The position numbers were made by a program, and so were the translations under genes. This document shows positions 29,656-42,913 of a DNA stretch of 64,000 bases, piece after piece (within the stretch, counting starts at the first letter, position 1; each line of letters starts with the position of its first letter). This stretch comes from Spongilla lacustris. Lineage: Eukaryota; Porifera; Demospongiae; Spongillida; Spongillidae. The stretch lies in assembly GCA_949361645.1 (NCBI GenBank), contig OX442425.1:7974642-8038641 (forward strand), read 5' to 3'. The notes beneath the pieces are model-generated. The model was not told the DNA's origin and did not search any database. It saw only the letters and a program-made list of their open reading frames with translations.

Positions 29656-31440
29656 TAAAATTAATTGGTTGAATATCGCAGTACAATGCACTGCAAAGCT
29701 AGTGCTAGTATGAGGCTGCATAAACCAACTACTTTGTGTGGGAGGGCACATCCCCTCCCAAATCCTCCCCCTGCCTTGAAACTGTCCTAATTGAAATCCT
29801 AGATTTTTTCCCTCATGAATTGCAAGTAGGTTTTGTAGACATAGAAATAAATACACCCCTGTTCCACAGAAAAAAGAGTTTACAAGCCCACAGCCTACTC
29901 AATCTGGCAAGGACATGCTGCAAACCTACTTGTGTGCTTGGGGTTGGTGGAACCAATGCTGCTTGCAGCTACAGTATCTGGCTGCCAAGGTAACTGGGGG
30001 ATGCAGGAACAGCAACTGTTGCCACAGCAGAGCAGTTACCACCTCCACTTGAGATATCCACTGTGAACACCAGGATGATCCCATTGGGTTCCCACAGCAC
30101 CACTAGACATCCTCACTGATATACATGATTATGCATTGATGCAGCATAAAAACCATCTCTGCGCTGAAGGAAGACGGGAGAATAGGTGATATAATAATAC
30201 TTGCATATGCGTCTACAATACAACCCACACTACAATAGTACCGTCCAATCCTTTATATTAATCTGCATGCATGCTACATGTATACTGTACTATGGGTATT
30301 ATTTGTTTGCACACAATCAATGATTTTACACCATCCCCACAATATTAGTACACAGAGAACCTACCATCCTCATATCCACCTTTATTGGTAGCCATTGGTG
30401 CACAATGAATGTGCTCAAGGTGCCCAGCAGGTCACAACATACAATGTTATAGGTGGACTCAATTCCCTACACCAACACTGTTTGTGCGGGAGAGGAGGGG
30501 GTGAATAAGATGACATCACACAAGAGATTGCATACATTGTATGCTTCTACTCTGTCACACATGCATATATACAAGGTTCATAACACAGCTTCCCCACACT
30601 GAACACCTACCCACAGTCTGGCACACAAAAATTGTACCATGCAGGTGGTACATTTTTTGGTAGCCTAAATTACACTACTTGGTACACGCAAAACTTTTAC
30701 CAGGTTTGCCCACAACAGTGGATATGTGGTTTATATATACAATACAGTGTTATTAGGTCATATTGGTTTGCCTATAAGGTATACACCCATTTTGAAAGGG
30801 CCTACATGATCAAATTCGTGCATTGTTCTATTACTGAAACATCTTTAGAAACCTCAGTCATAATATACTTCAACCTTTTTAACCGATTATAAGCGGAATT
30901 ATTGCCCACACGTAACGATAACCGCGGAATTAATTTTGGTTTATAATCTAATTTGACATACCGTGTGACAGGCGCGTGATAACTTTTGAATGAAGCGACT
31001 ATTGTATTGGCAACTTTTAGTAATCGGACAGGTCATTAGTTCAGCTATGCGCTAGTGCATTCCGTTTTGAAATCCGTCTGCGAAAGGTAATCATATAACG
31101 GTATTCAACAGCGACGTACAGGCTTATGAGGACGTTTATGACGCGAACAGTGTGGAACAGTTTTCATACCTGTGGAAAGTAAGTATATCAGAGCGATACT
31201 AAGCATGTGAGAACTGTTTTTACTGGCTCATATCGGGAAAGAGTGATGTTATCGATCATAATCAATCGATATCACTTGAGTACCCGAGGAGTACCCGCAA
31301 TTCTATTTAGTGCCGTGGAAGATGCTAAGGCAGTAACAGTTTTTTTGTGTGCGCGTATGGATTACGGTTGACTTTGTCTCGATACCTATAGTAGGTGGTA
31401 CGACATAGAGAAGAAGTCAAGGGCACCAATGATGGCATTC
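29656..31440. other. Region without supported genes
   Basis: Contains a dispersed repeat also present near 40900-41110 (for example ccatcctcatatccac). A possible exon-like stretch ends at a GTAAGT donor near 31180, but it has no start codon and no recognised similarity. Confidence 0.4.
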
Positions 31441-34400
31441 TAATGAGACAAGATGGATGTGTGCACAGCTCTGGGTGTGCGCTGAGAGTGTCAAGATGGA
31501 TGTGTGCATAGCTCTGGGTTTGCGCTGTGACTGTCAAGATGGATGTGTGCATAGCTCTGGGTGTGCGCTGTGAGTGTCAAGATGGATGGATATGTGCATA
31601 CATGTAGCTCTGGATTTGTGCTGTGAGTGTCAAGATGGATGTGTGCATAGCTCTGGGTGTGCGCTGAGAGTGTCAAGATGGATGTGTCAATAGCTCTGGG
31701 TGTGCGCTGTGGGTGTCAGATGGATGTGTGCCTAGCTCTGGGTGTGTGCTGTGAGTGTCAAGATGGATGTGTGCACAGCTCTGAGTTTGCACTGTGAGAG
31801 TCAAGATGGATGTGTGCATAGCTCTGGGTGTGCGCTGAGAGTTTCAAGATGGATGTGTCAATAGCTCTGGGTGTGCGCTGTGGGTGTCAGATGGATGTGT
31901 GCCTAGCTCTGGGTGTGTGCTGTGAGTGTCAAGATGGATGTGTGCACAGCTCTGAGTTTGCACTGTGAGAGTCAAGATGGATGTGTGCATAGCTCTGGGT
32001 GTGCGCTGAGAGTTTCAAGATGGATGTGTCAATAGCTCTGGGTGTGCGCTGTGGGTGTCAGATAGATGTGTGCCTAGCTCTGGGTGTGTGCTGTGAGTGT
32101 CAGATGGATGTGTGCCTAGCTCTGGGTGTGTGCTGTGAGTGTCAAGATGGATGTGTGCATAGCTCTGGGTTTGCGCTGAGAGTGTCAAGATGGATGTGTG
32201 CATAGCTCTGGGTTTGCGCTGAGAGTGTCAAGATGGATGTGTGCATAGCTCTGGGTTTGCGCTATCAGTGTCAAGATGGATGTGTGCACAGCTCTGGGTT
32301 TGCGCTGTCAGTGTCAAGATGGATGTGTGCATAGCTCTGGGTTTGCGCTGTCAGTGTCAAGGTGGATGTGTGCGTAGCTCTGAGTTTGCACTGTGAGTGT
32401 CAAGATGGATGTATGCATAGCTCTGGGTGTGCGCTGTGAGTGTCAAGATGGATGTATGCATAGCTCTGGGTGTGTGCTGAGAGTGTCAAGATGGATTGGT
32501 CAATAGCTCTGGGTTTGCGCTGAGAGTGTCAAGATGGATGTGTGCATAGCTCTGGGTGTGCACTGTGAGTGTCAAGATGGATGTGTGCATAGCTCTGGGA
32601 TTGCGCTGTGACTGTCAAGATGGATGTGTACATAGCTCTGGGTGTGCGCTGTGAGTGTCAAGATGGAGCTCTGGGTGTGAGCTGTGACTGTCAAGATGGA
32701 TGTGTGCATAGCTCTGGGTTTGCGCTGAGAGTGTCAAGATGGGACGTGTGCATAGCTATGCACACATCCATTCACAGTAATTGTGAGTGGATGTGTGCAT
32801 AGCTCTGGGTTTGCGCTGTGAGTGGATGTGTGCATAGCTCTGGGTTTGCACTGTGAATGGATGTGTGCATGGCTCTGGGTTTGCACTGTGAATGGATGTG
32901 TGCATAGCTCTGGGTTTGCATAGTGAGTGGGTGTGTGCATAGCTCTGGGTTTGCGCTGTGAGTGTCAAGATGGATGTGTGCACAGCTCTGGGTGTGCGCT
33001 GAGAGTTTCAAGATGGATGTGTCAATAGCTCTGGGTGTGCGCTGTGGGTGTCAGATGGATGTGTGCCTAGCTCTGGGTGTGTGCTGTGAGTGTCAAGATG
33101 GATGTGTGCACAGCTCTGAGTTTGCACTGTGAGAGTCAAGATGGATGTGTGCATAGCTCTGGGTGTGCGCTGAGAGTTTCAAGATGGATGTGTCAATAGC
33201 TCTGGGTGTGCGCTGTGGGTGTCAGATAGATGTGTGCCTAGCTCTGGGTGTGTGCTGTGAGTGTCAGATGGATGTGTGCCTAGCTCTGGGTGTGTGCTGT
33301 GAGTGTCAAGATGGATGTGTGCATAGCTCTGGGTTTGCGCTGAGAGTGTCAAGATGGATGTGTGCATAGCTCTGGGTTTGCGCTGAGAGTGTCAAGATGG
33401 ATGTGTGCATAGCTCTGGGTTTGCGCTATCAGTGTCAAGATGGATGTGTGCACAGCTCTGGGTTTGCGCTGTCAGTGTCAAGATGGATGTGTGCATAGCT
33501 CTGGGTTTGCGCTGTCAGTGTCAAGGTGGATGTGTGCGTAGCTCTGAGTTTGCACTGTGAGTGTCAAGATGGATGTATGCATAGCTCTGGGTGTGCGCTG
33601 TGAGTGTCAAGATGGATGTATGCATAGCTCTGGGTGTGTGCTGAGAGTGTCAAGATGGATTGGTCAATAGCTCTGGGTTTGCGCTGAGAGTGTCAAGATG
33701 GATGTGTGCATAGCTCTGGGTGTGCACTGTGAGTGTCAAGATGGATGTGTGCATAGCTCTGGGATTGCGCTGTGACTGTCAAGATGGATGTGTACATAGC
33801 TCTGGGTGTGCGCTGTGAGTGTCAAGATGGAGCTCTGGGTGTGAGCTGTGACTGTCAAGATGGATGTGTGCATAGCTCTGGGTTTGCGCTGAGAGTGTCA
33901 AGATGGGACGTGTGCATAGCTATGCACACATCCATTCACAGTAATTGTGAGTGGATGTGTGCATAGCTCTGGGTTTGCGCTGTGAGTGGATGTGTGCATA
34001 GCTCTGGGTTTGCACTGTGAATGGATGTGTGCATAGCTCTGGGTTTGCATAGTGAGTGGATGTGTGCATAGCTCTGGGTTTGCGCTGTGAGTGGATGTGT
34101 GCATGGCTCTGGGTTTGCACTGTGAATGGATGTGTGCATAGCTCTGGGTTTGCATAGTGAGTGGGTGTGTGCATAGCTCTGGGTTTGCGCTGTGAGTGTC
34201 AAGATGGATGTATGCATAGCTCTCGGTGTGTGCTGTGAGTGTCAAGATGGATGTGTGCATAGCTCTGGGATTGCACTGTGACTGTCAAGATGGATGTGTG
34301 CATAGCTCTGGGATTGCGCTGTGACTGTCAAGATGGATGTGTACATATCTCTGGGTGTGAGCTGTGACTGTCAAGATGGATGTGTGCATAGCTCTGGGTT

Positions 34401-35025
34401 TGCATAGTGAGTGGATGTGCGCATAGCTCTGGGTTTGCGCTGTGAGTGGATGTGTGCATGGCTCTGGGTTTGCACTGTGAATGGATGTGTGCATAGCTCT
34501 GGGTTTGCATAGTGAGTGGATGTGTGCATAGCTCTGGGTTTGCGCTGTGAGTGTCAAGATGGATGTATGCATAGCTCTGGGTGTGCGCTGTGAGTGTCAA
34601 GATGGATGTGTGCATAGCTCTGGGATTGCGCTGTGACTGTCAAGATGGATGTGTGCATAGCTCTGGGATTGCGCTGTGACTGTCAAGATGGATGTGTACA
34701 TATCTCTGGGTGTGAGCTGTGACTGTCAAGATGGATGTGTGCATAGCTCTGGGTTTGCGCTGAGAGTGTCAAGATGGATGTGTGCATAGCTCTGGGTTTG
34801 CGCTGAGAGTGTCAAGATGGATGTGTGCATAGCTCTTGGTTTGCGCTGAGAGTGTCAAGATGGATGTGTGCATAGCTCTGGGTTTGCGCTGTGAGTGGAT
34901 GTGTGCATAGCTCTGGGTTTGCGCTGTGAGTGGATGTGTGCATAGCTCTGGGTTTGCGCTGTGAGTGGATGTGTGCATAGCTCTGGGTTTGCGCTGTGAG
35001 TATCAAGATGGATGTGTGCACTGTC
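31440..35025 (+). repeat. 43-bp minisatellite array (about 3.6 kb) with 1164-bp higher-order repeat
   Basis: The basic unit contains gtcaagatggatgtgtgcat then agctctgggtttgcgctgtga, with shortened units lacking the gtcaag part. The block 31999-32960 recurs essentially unchanged 1164 bp downstream (33163-34130), so the array grew by copying a 27-unit block. Long frames on the minus strand through this array reflect the repeat, not genes. Confidence 0.95.
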
Positions 35026-35029
35026 GCTG

Positions 35030-35300
35030 TCTGTAATTATTTGTGTTGATGTGGTCGTACGGTGGGTACCTTGTGACTCACACTCTCCTATTCTTCAGAT
35101 CTCTTGGTTGCTACAATGTTCAAATGTCAAGATGACATCAGCTGTTTGGCCATGCATGATGTGGGTGCCTTGTGACTCGCACTCCTCTCTGTCTGTAGAT
35201 TCCAGCCATCTTCTCTTGGTTGCTACAACGTTCAAATGTCAAGATGGCATCAGCTGTTTGGGCATACTAACTATACATGATGTCATCTGTTTGCATGTCA
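35030..35300. repeat. Two units of a longer tandem repeat adjoining the array
   Basis: Segments with gttgctacaa(t/c)gttcaaat then gtcaagatg(a/g)catcagctgtttgg occur twice about 125 bp apart. They share gtcaagatgg with the minisatellite. Confidence 0.6.
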
Positions 35301-35344
35301 TATCTATCGAGCGTAGACGCCCACCAGTATGAATTATATTACAA

Positions 35345-35533
35345 TTAGGGCGTAGTACCTTCCTTCTCTAGGTCGCTAAATTGGTCGTCGCTGCCTACCA
35401 TCATAAGATCGTCATCACCGCTATCGTCACTGCATTGCATGTCCACGGTGTCTTCGAGCGTTTCCAAAACCTCGTCAGTCTGGAGCCGTACGCGCTCGCT
35501 TCGACATTCTATACAACACAGTACGTGTTCCAT
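35345..35533 (-). other. Acidic open frame ending at a splice donor, unassigned
   Basis: 62 codons from ATG with a highly acidic segment (SDDSGDDDLMMVGSDDQFSDLE) running into GAAG|GTACTA, which could be a donor. Acidic N-termini of this sort occur in piggyBac-type transposases, but no further exon was found. Low support. Confidence 0.3.
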
Positions 35534-35709
35534 TATCTAACCGGAGTATGGCCATACTTATTACCTTGTTCGAGCGTGTTTTGCACCCAAACTAGAATAG
35601 CGATGCACCCTTTCAGCTTCTACAGTATAGTTATCACTGACAAGCAACTCCGAAAAGTTACAGGATATGTGCAGATAACAAAGCGTCTGTTAGTTAAAAC
35701 CGCCTAAAC

Positions 35710-36670
35710 CATTCGCTTCCAGCTGGACGCCAATTGGAGTCCACCGCGCTCTGAGAAACATTTATCGGACGCCAATTGGAGTCTTCCGCAGTTAATCGGT
35801 TAACCTCCTAGGACTAACTAAAGTGCTGAAAATAACAAATGTTGCTTTTAAACTAACAATGTTTTGTCTTATTTAGTATTTAGTGCATGCTACTTGGTTT
35901 TCCATTATCTTTCATCTTGTGTCACAAGATGAAAGCATCCAGACATTGCACATCCATCAATTTGTGGGCATTACAGCGAAAATGGGAAACAACTTCATCG
36001 TTGGTGATGCTGTTGTAGGAAAGATATAAAAAGAATCAGAGTTGTTCTAGAAGTGTTGCACAGATCATCGGAGCAGGTCACCAGTGTCGGAATCGCATAA
36101 CGTGGTCGGATGGCACAACCATGGATGAAACAGTTCGGGGCATTGATAAATTCTAACCACTTATGTAAACAAGACTATTATCTTTTTCTACATAAGTGCC
36201 TTTGTGACCTTTTTTTTTTTTTTACATGCACAGCTGGCATCAATAGCTACCTTTCTATCTTTCAAATTCAGCTTAGGAACAGATAAGTACGTGCCAATAT
36301 CAATTTGAAGCCTAGATTTTACTACCCAATTATAAATGGACACTTTTTTCTCATTTTTTCTTGAAGCAATATTAAGTACCTAGTCTTGGTGTCCTATGTT
36401 CAAGATTGCTATATGTAATGCCAAGGTGCTATTGAAGTACAACTCTTAAGAATCCTTACAAAGGCTATTATTAACCTCAATGCCTCATGTACAAACAATT
36501 CCTTTAGTGCTCGTAAAAAAAGAAATGTTCAGCGCATACAAGGATGAATGAGATTGGCTTGCATGTGAGCCCACATGGTTAATAAATGCTTAGGGAAACC
36601 TTAAGTTGCTCCATGGCTGTTTAGAGCCTCCAGTGTTTTTCACAGAGAAAAAGGCACTATTGACATGTAC
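35710..36670. other. Region without supported genes
   Basis: AT-rich; a short repeat of gccaattggagtc occurs at 35730 and 35771. Stops interrupt all frames. Confidence 0.4.
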
Positions 36671-36754
36671 AACATGCAAGGATCCAAAATAGTGCTATGT
36701 TAATCGTAAGGTGCCCCCCCCCCGTCATTGCATACAGGAGAGCCTGAGGATATG

Positions 36755-37290
36755 AATTGGTGATCATATTCTGCTTGAGGCAACAACTGTCCATACAGGC
36801 CAAGAAGAACCTCAAATTCATCATATCAAACTGCGGCTCCACAGCCAAGCATTCACCCATGTCACCATATGAGGTAGCATGTCAAACGACCGCACATGAT
36901 TGTGAAAACGTTAGTGTAATTGATATTGCACCAAGGTTCGCTGGCAATGGAATGTGACATGGTACACTGACTGTTGGTGGTATCACATGATTGGAACCAT
37001 TTTTTGGGATCTGCACTTTCGATGCCTATATGGCCTACAAATATGAGTCTGAGCAGGCTTTTTCAGATCCCAAAGATGTTGATAGCTTTATTGCATTCAT
37101 TGGCAAACTGGGTCACCAGCTGATTCTTAATGAATTCCTAGAAGATGGGCGAACAGTTTGCCGACATTCAAATGAAGGGGAAGTCATTGATGAGACAACT
37201 ATAATTCTATTTCTAGATGTACATGTATGTAAATGTATTATTTTTTCTCTGCATTTTAGGCCTATGACGGTCACACTTACTCACCACTAA
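36755..37290 (+). pseudogene. Probable transposase C-terminal relic, family not assigned
   Basis: Two same-strand open stretches (36757-36957 and 36991-37290) interrupted by stops contain ISNCGSTAKHSPMSPYEV and GICTFDAYMAYKYE followed by FIAFIGKLGHQLILNEFLEDG. The second resembles the C-terminal region of IS4-like/piggyBac-like animal transposases as I remember them, but no catalytic residues can be placed. Treat the family as unknown. Confidence 0.4.
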
Positions 37291-37502
37291 TTATGTACAA
37301 CCAATGTATCAGATGAAAACTAAATCAACACCTTATGTGCAATGAAAGTGCACAGCATGCCATTCGAAATGCTCCTACTGCTGTTGGTTGCAGTAATATT
37401 GCTGCAAACACAATAATGGTATTCAATAATTCGTGATGAGAAAGGGTTAACCAATTCAAAGTATGTATGTGTAATTACTATTTTATATCCATGTTTAACA
37501 CT

Positions 37503-38431
37503 TTATAACACCGCATCCACGAGAGACACAGGGAAATTTTGGGGCATTTGTGAATATTGATAATTCCCTCCTATCGTTTTTTTGACTGGAAAAAAATATG
37601 ATCAGAAAGCTCACCCATTTGTAAATAGTAATTTCTACTTTTTCTGCAATGGTGCTCTATAAATAACTCCCTGTTACATGAAAAAATCGAATGGGTACGT
37701 GATGTGGTAAATGCCCTCGCATACACTTTTTTCAGGGTCATGTTTCCCACCACCTTGAGTATTACTGAATCAAAATTGCTGGGTTATACAACTATAGGAG
37801 GGTACATAAATTCCTTTTTCAAACAAGCCAAAGCTTCTATTGCACTCAATTTCAGCAGTAAGTTACAAGACATTTTTGCTCGCAGTAGACAGGGGGCATG
37901 GTCCACTCATCCAAAGTGCCAGGTTTTGCAAGTTCTACCAAAACATACAGTCTGTACCTGTCTGGATAGAGTCATGGTATGTTATTTAGTAAAACAGGAA
38001 GAAAGATTCTTGAAGTCCACCCACGCAAAAATTCACTCGCGGTAATGCCGTTTTCTTATTTCATTACCTTGCACTGCATATCACACTGACCGTGAGAGTT
38101 GATAACTTAGAGCCATAATTTTAAACCATTTTCACATAGTTTCATACAGTTTTTACGCATTTATTGTAATGCTCTAGAAGCAATATGTTATTTTAAAAAT
38201 CTGTACCTCTTACACGATAACGCTAGAACCAATCAACTATGCAATGATGTTTCGAGCCAATGATATGTCAGTTTGAGATACAAAAAAAAATGCAACATGC
38301 CTCATAATGGTACATGTAGTGAAATCTCCACTTAAAACCAAGCAATTCAATCTAGAGGGAATTAATCATTTTTCGGTTTGCCCCAAAATAGACTAAATTT
38401 CCCCGCGTTTCTCGTGGATGCGGTGATAAAT
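37503..38431. mobile_element. Non-autonomous element with CACCGCATCCACGAGA ends
   Basis: Left cacc gcatccacgaga...gggaaattttgggg is matched inverted at right (cccc aaaat...aaatttcccc...tctcgtggatgcggtg). The 113-codon frame at 37704-38045 has no recognisable domain. Confidence 0.7.
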
Positions 38432-38879
38432 AACCCTACATTTGTGTATTAAAATCATGAAATATAATTGGTTAATGGAAAGAGTGCTCATAAACTCACA
38501 GTGCCAAGTAGAATTGGGTATGACTAGCTCAAATATAAATTCTCCTGAATGCTAATTTTACTCTTCATGTAAATGCAATCATTTATAGTTTGAAGCACAA
38601 TGTATGCCCCCTGAAATAGAGCACATATGGGTGTGAAGTTAAAAGCAAAAAAAAAACAACTGATTCACTTTCTCCACTTAATTTACAAAAAAAACCCCAT
38701 TCTGCTACAGTAATATCAAAAAATAAATGAATTGTTAATGGTAGATGGAACAAACACCTACATGTAGCCTTGTAGGCAAAAAGTGCTGTTTTAGCCTACG
38801 TGTAGGTGTTCTATTGCAACACATGGTCCTTGCATTTTAAAATGTTGAACTTGAATAATGTAACATCATAGGGCTTCGT

Positions 38880-39265
38880 TTTTAATTTGCTTTGGAGCTC
38901 ATTCTACCATTGGCTCTTTAGATACACAATTAAGATGGAGGAGTGTACAAAAATTGCCTACAATCCTAATGAAAGGTAGGAAATCGTGTGTGTTTGGCAA
39001 AAAGAGTTAAAAATTACATCTGCCTAAAAAAGCGAAGAATGCTTCTTGTAAGTTTTTTGCAAATCGGAACAACTCCAGCTAAATGAGGGGCGTGCCACAA
39101 CAGCATACATAGCACTAGCAGCATGTTGGCATTGTTTTCTGCCGCCACTTTGCTAGTAGCCTTCTTTGGTAAATTGATCCTCATTATTTCAAATGTTGGC
39201 TAAATTGTTTGTTCACTGTTTGGAAAACAAAAAGTGATTTGCAATGCCTACATGTATGTGTAGGT
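38880..39265. repeat. Dispersed repeat, inverted copy of 7570-7920
   Basis: Described with its partner. It also ends with tgtaggtga / cctacatgta motifs of the kind seen at 38755-38815, where a short inverted pair (acacctacatgtag and cctacgtgtaggtgt) occurs. Confidence 0.5.
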
Positions 39266-39586
39266 GACAATCTATCATTAAAGTGTTTTCTTCTTAACTA
39301 CTATTTATCCAACTAAGATTGGAGACCATAAGTTGAAATATACAATGCTTATTTGAATTAATTTCGAAGTTGAAATGTAGTAGTTCTAGATCTAAGACCA
39401 CTAATGTTCTAGATCTAGGACCAATGCCTGGAGATTAACGGTTAGTTAGTGTGAGTAAAAAAAAAGCAAATGTGCTAATGTTTCATGCAAGATACAACTC
39501 TCAGCCATTTTTAATGCACTCTATACACAGCCTTTCTCCATTATGTTTGTAAACGCTGTGTACATTGGCCTTTATATTATTATATG

Positions 39587-40397
39587 GGACAGTTTCCGAG
39601 AAAATGGCCCTTCGTTTATAATTATAAAATCTTATAATATTTGAATCGTAATAACTTCTGAACGGTTAAGGCTATCGACTTCCTATTGTCAACACTGCAT
39701 ACCATGCCATTTCTCTACAGTAAAATACATTTTGGGGTCTTGCACTTGCTCCGTGCCAGTATTGCAACGTCCGATACCCCACCGGGTTCAAACCCGCCAT
39801 AACTTTCTGTAGGAGTAATCAAATCACTTCAAATTCGGTTTGTAGGTAGAGAGGTCCTATATCTTTCTATTTGCTCTGTTCGTTAATTTTTATCCATCCA
39901 TTACAGAGATACAGTTGAACAAACTACGTGCACATTTTCGCGCTCGATTCGCACCACTGATTTGGGCAAATTGCATTCCGCTCAATGTATGGGGAGGCGA
40001 GGATTATAACATTGGTGCAAATCAAGCAGGAAAACGTGCACGTAGTTTGTTCAACTGTATCTCCGTAACGGATGGCATAAAAATTAACGAACAGAACAAA
40101 TCGATAGATATAGGACCTCTCTACCTACAAACCTAATTTGAAGCGATTTGATTACTCCTACAGAAAGTTATGGCGGGTTTGAACCCGGTGGGGTATCGGA
40201 CGTTGCAATACTGGCACGGAGCAAGTGCAAGACCCCAAAATGTATTTTACCATAGAGAAATGGTGTGGTACAAAGTGTTGAAAATAGGAAGTCGATAGCC
40301 TTAACCATTCAGAAGTTATTATGATTCAAATGCAAAGCAATTTTATAAGATTTTATAATCATAAACGAAGGGCCATTTTCTCGGAAACTGTCCCATA
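39587..40397. mobile_element. Fold-back element with ~365-bp inverted arms
   Basis: 39587-39947 is matched in reverse complement by about 40028-40397, diverged by substitutions and small indels, with about 80 bp between. Both arms carry ccgataccccaccgggttca and the gacagtttccgagaaaatgg end. No coding capacity is supported. Confidence 0.8.
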
Positions 40398-40839
40398 TGA
40401 TGTATGTATTCCTTCACTCGCTGTATACCATTTAGTGAATCCAAGTCAAAGAGCTAACTATTGCCTTGGTGAGGACATGACCCATGCTGCATGGACAGTC
40501 TGGCCAGTATGTGCGCGTGGAGCTTTGAGCACCCCTAAGTAGAATTTACAGGGTTTCAAATATACAGGCTGCTTTTTTCCGCACGCAGGTAGCCCAATAC
40601 TTATACCTGCACTTGGTGCAGGTGAACATTCTAGCGGTTAATATGCATGCAGCATAAACAATATGCATGTGCATAAGTAATAAGTTACATGGCTTGGTTA
40701 AAAAGTACTGATATGCATGTACGCAAGCACAAGTGAGTACCCACAAGAGTGCTGTCTTGTTCACGTTAAAGTTACTCGCAAGTGCTGTCTCGTTCACGTT
40801 TAGCAACTTTCGTCCACACACTTAATAACTCAAAGGTGG

Positions 40840-41330
40840 ACCACATGCCCTACACATCAAATTCATTTCGATACTCTTGAGGGAGAATATCCCACAATTG
40901 CACAAATGATGATACCTCACACATGCATCATATACAATATATCACATAGCTTCCCCACACAGAACACTTACCATCCTCATATCCACAACAGTCCCACACA
41001 CACAATCACTCAGTGGGCATCAACTTGTGTTGTGTAGCCTGACTTTGATGCACACTGAAAGTTCACAATGCTGTAGGTGGATCCCATGCCCTACACTGAC
41101 ACAGCATCAAATTCATCTCCTAAGGGGGGGGGGGGGGGGGGGGGGGGGGGAGAGATTAGGATGACATCAGACCAGAGATAGCACACAATGATAGTTGCAT
41201 GTGCTTCTACCATGCATCCCACATTGCTCATCAATGTCATACAGCCTCCCCAAACTGAAATAGAACACCTAACTTCCAAACAACACAGAAATGATGTAAT
41301 CAACTATGTTGTTGCATTGCATGGGTAATG
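40840..41330. repeat. Diverged repeat units shared with 30350-30640
   Basis: Recurring phrases include ggtgga(t)cc(a)catgccctacac, atcaaattcat and ccatcctcatatccac. A G tract lies at 41126-41150. Confidence 0.5.
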
Positions 41331-41843
41331 ATCAGCAGAAGCTAAGCTCAGAAACCCTACTGCTACGTGCAGTACACTAATAGTGCAGCACCTTACATAG
41401 TGAAATTAATGAAGGGGAATAATGCACGTAAATCTAGGTGATACCACGTGTCTTCCCTCCCGCTCATTCTAGCTCTCCCCATTTCATCTTTCAGAACAAC
41501 CACTGTCTCTTACATGCGCTTGACTTACATCATAGCAAAGCCACATCCATATTGAGCCCTGATGCTGCATGTGATCAGATCCACAAACAAATCTGAGCCC
41601 CTTTCCTCGTCATCTGTTAATATTAAACACGTTAATACCAATTACGTCGCTGTGAGCTTGGGCTTCATCATGTACCGTCTTAATGATGACTCCAAATTTC
41701 CACAACGGAGTATTTCTGCAGTGTTCAAGTGCTTTTCGCACCCTGGTCTGCCAGGTCGGACTGCGAGCGTTTGTTGTTGTCGCGACGCCATTTTGATACG
41801 CGCACGTGGCTTTGTGGTCTACGGTGAATTCATTTGATACTGC

Positions 41844-41877
41844 CAGAGATAATATATAGATATATATATTATCTCTG
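41844..41877. other. Near-perfect AT palindrome
   Basis: cagagataatatata and its complement surround a two-base centre. It may be cruciform-forming or an old element excision site, adjoining the MITE at 41885. Confidence 0.6.
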
Positions 41878-41884
41878 ATACTGC

Positions 41885-42345
41885 ATGGGCGTACGCAGCC
41901 TTCGGGAAAGGGGGGGTCGAAATTTTATACAAGGTGACCTTACGTCACGCAAAATTATGGATTACGCGATTCGACCGATTCAATGAGCGGGGGGGGGGGG
42001 GGTGCTGTCCGCCTTCGGCCGATTCGACGAGCGGGGGGGGGGGGGGGGGGCTGTCCGCCTTCGGCCGATTCGACGAGCGAGGGGGGGGGGGGGGGGGGCT
42101 GTCCGCCTTCGGCCGATTCGACGAGCGGGGGGGGGGGGAGGGGGGGGGTGCGTCCACCTTCGGCCGATTCAACGAGCGGGGGGGGGGGGGGGGGGTGGGT
42201 GCGTCCGCCTTTGGCCGATTCGACGAGCGGGGGTGCTGTCCGTTAAAACTAGTGACCTCATTTAAAAAGAGGTGACCTCATTTTGGGGAGGGGGGGGGGG
42301 GTCGTTCGAACCCATCGACCCCCCCCCCCCCCTGCGTACGCCCAT
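41885..42345. mobile_element. MITE with ATGGGCGTACGCAG ends and internal ~58-bp tandem repeats
   Basis: Left ATGGGCGTACGCAG and the exact reverse complement at right; atactg occurs just outside both ends. The interior holds five units of gattcgacgagcg plus G tract plus ctgtccgccttcggcc, which generate spurious glycine/proline-rich frames on both strands. Confidence 0.75.
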
Positions 42346-42652
42346 ATACTGGTAAGTAGTTTCGGATAAAACGTTGAACAGTTCATGTCATGACTGATGT
42401 CAAACGTTAACAACTATGGAGCAAACTTGCTATTTAAAGTTTAGGCAAGTTTCGAAGCAATATAAGAAGATGATTTTTAAAAAGGCCTTGAATGAGCCGG
42501 TGTCATAGATTCATAGTCAGTACTAGTAGCTAAACGCTGGCCAATAATTCGCGCCAAGATAAGTAATATCACAATCTACTTGCTACTTACACAGATTGAT
42601 AATTAGTGCACATCCATGATGGAGGAACACTTTTTTGCTGAATGCACCTGAA

Positions 42653-42913
42653 ATGGTACTGACCACTGTTGGAATTTGTATTACATTAACCTACTTGTGC
42701 ATATTAATATATTACATTTATTTCAAAGCTGGGAAACCTTTTATGCAACCCCAATATGATATGGGTATGAAGTGGTGGACTGGTCACGGTATTTTCGTAT
42801 CACACACTGTACTCAGCAAGTGGAGCTCTTGTTCTTTAAATTCTCACCAGTTGAAAGCATTACTTAGCACATACACGAGCATTTCATTAAATATATATAT
42901 AATGCATGGCTGA
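42653..42913 (+). other. Possible exon encoding one membrane helix, unassigned
   Basis: From the ATG at 42653, the stretch VLTTVGICITLTYLCILIYY is strongly hydrophobic and is followed by a charged/aromatic segment (AGKPFMQPQYDMGMKWW). A further frame starting 43072 (SFYYPSLFSDTKIEILQPVP) might be a later exon. No family recognised and splice sites are uncertain. Confidence 0.3.

Noticed and set aside
31050..31190. Exon-like stretch ending at GTAAGT
   Set aside because: Only about 34 codons, no start codon, no partner exon before the minisatellite.
33898..34260. 120-codon frame with MHTSILTLTAH repeats
   Set aside because: It is a translation of the 43-bp minisatellite; similar frames occur throughout the array in several registers.
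41934..42275. Gly- or Pro-rich frames
   Set aside because: Produced by the G-rich tandem units inside a MITE.
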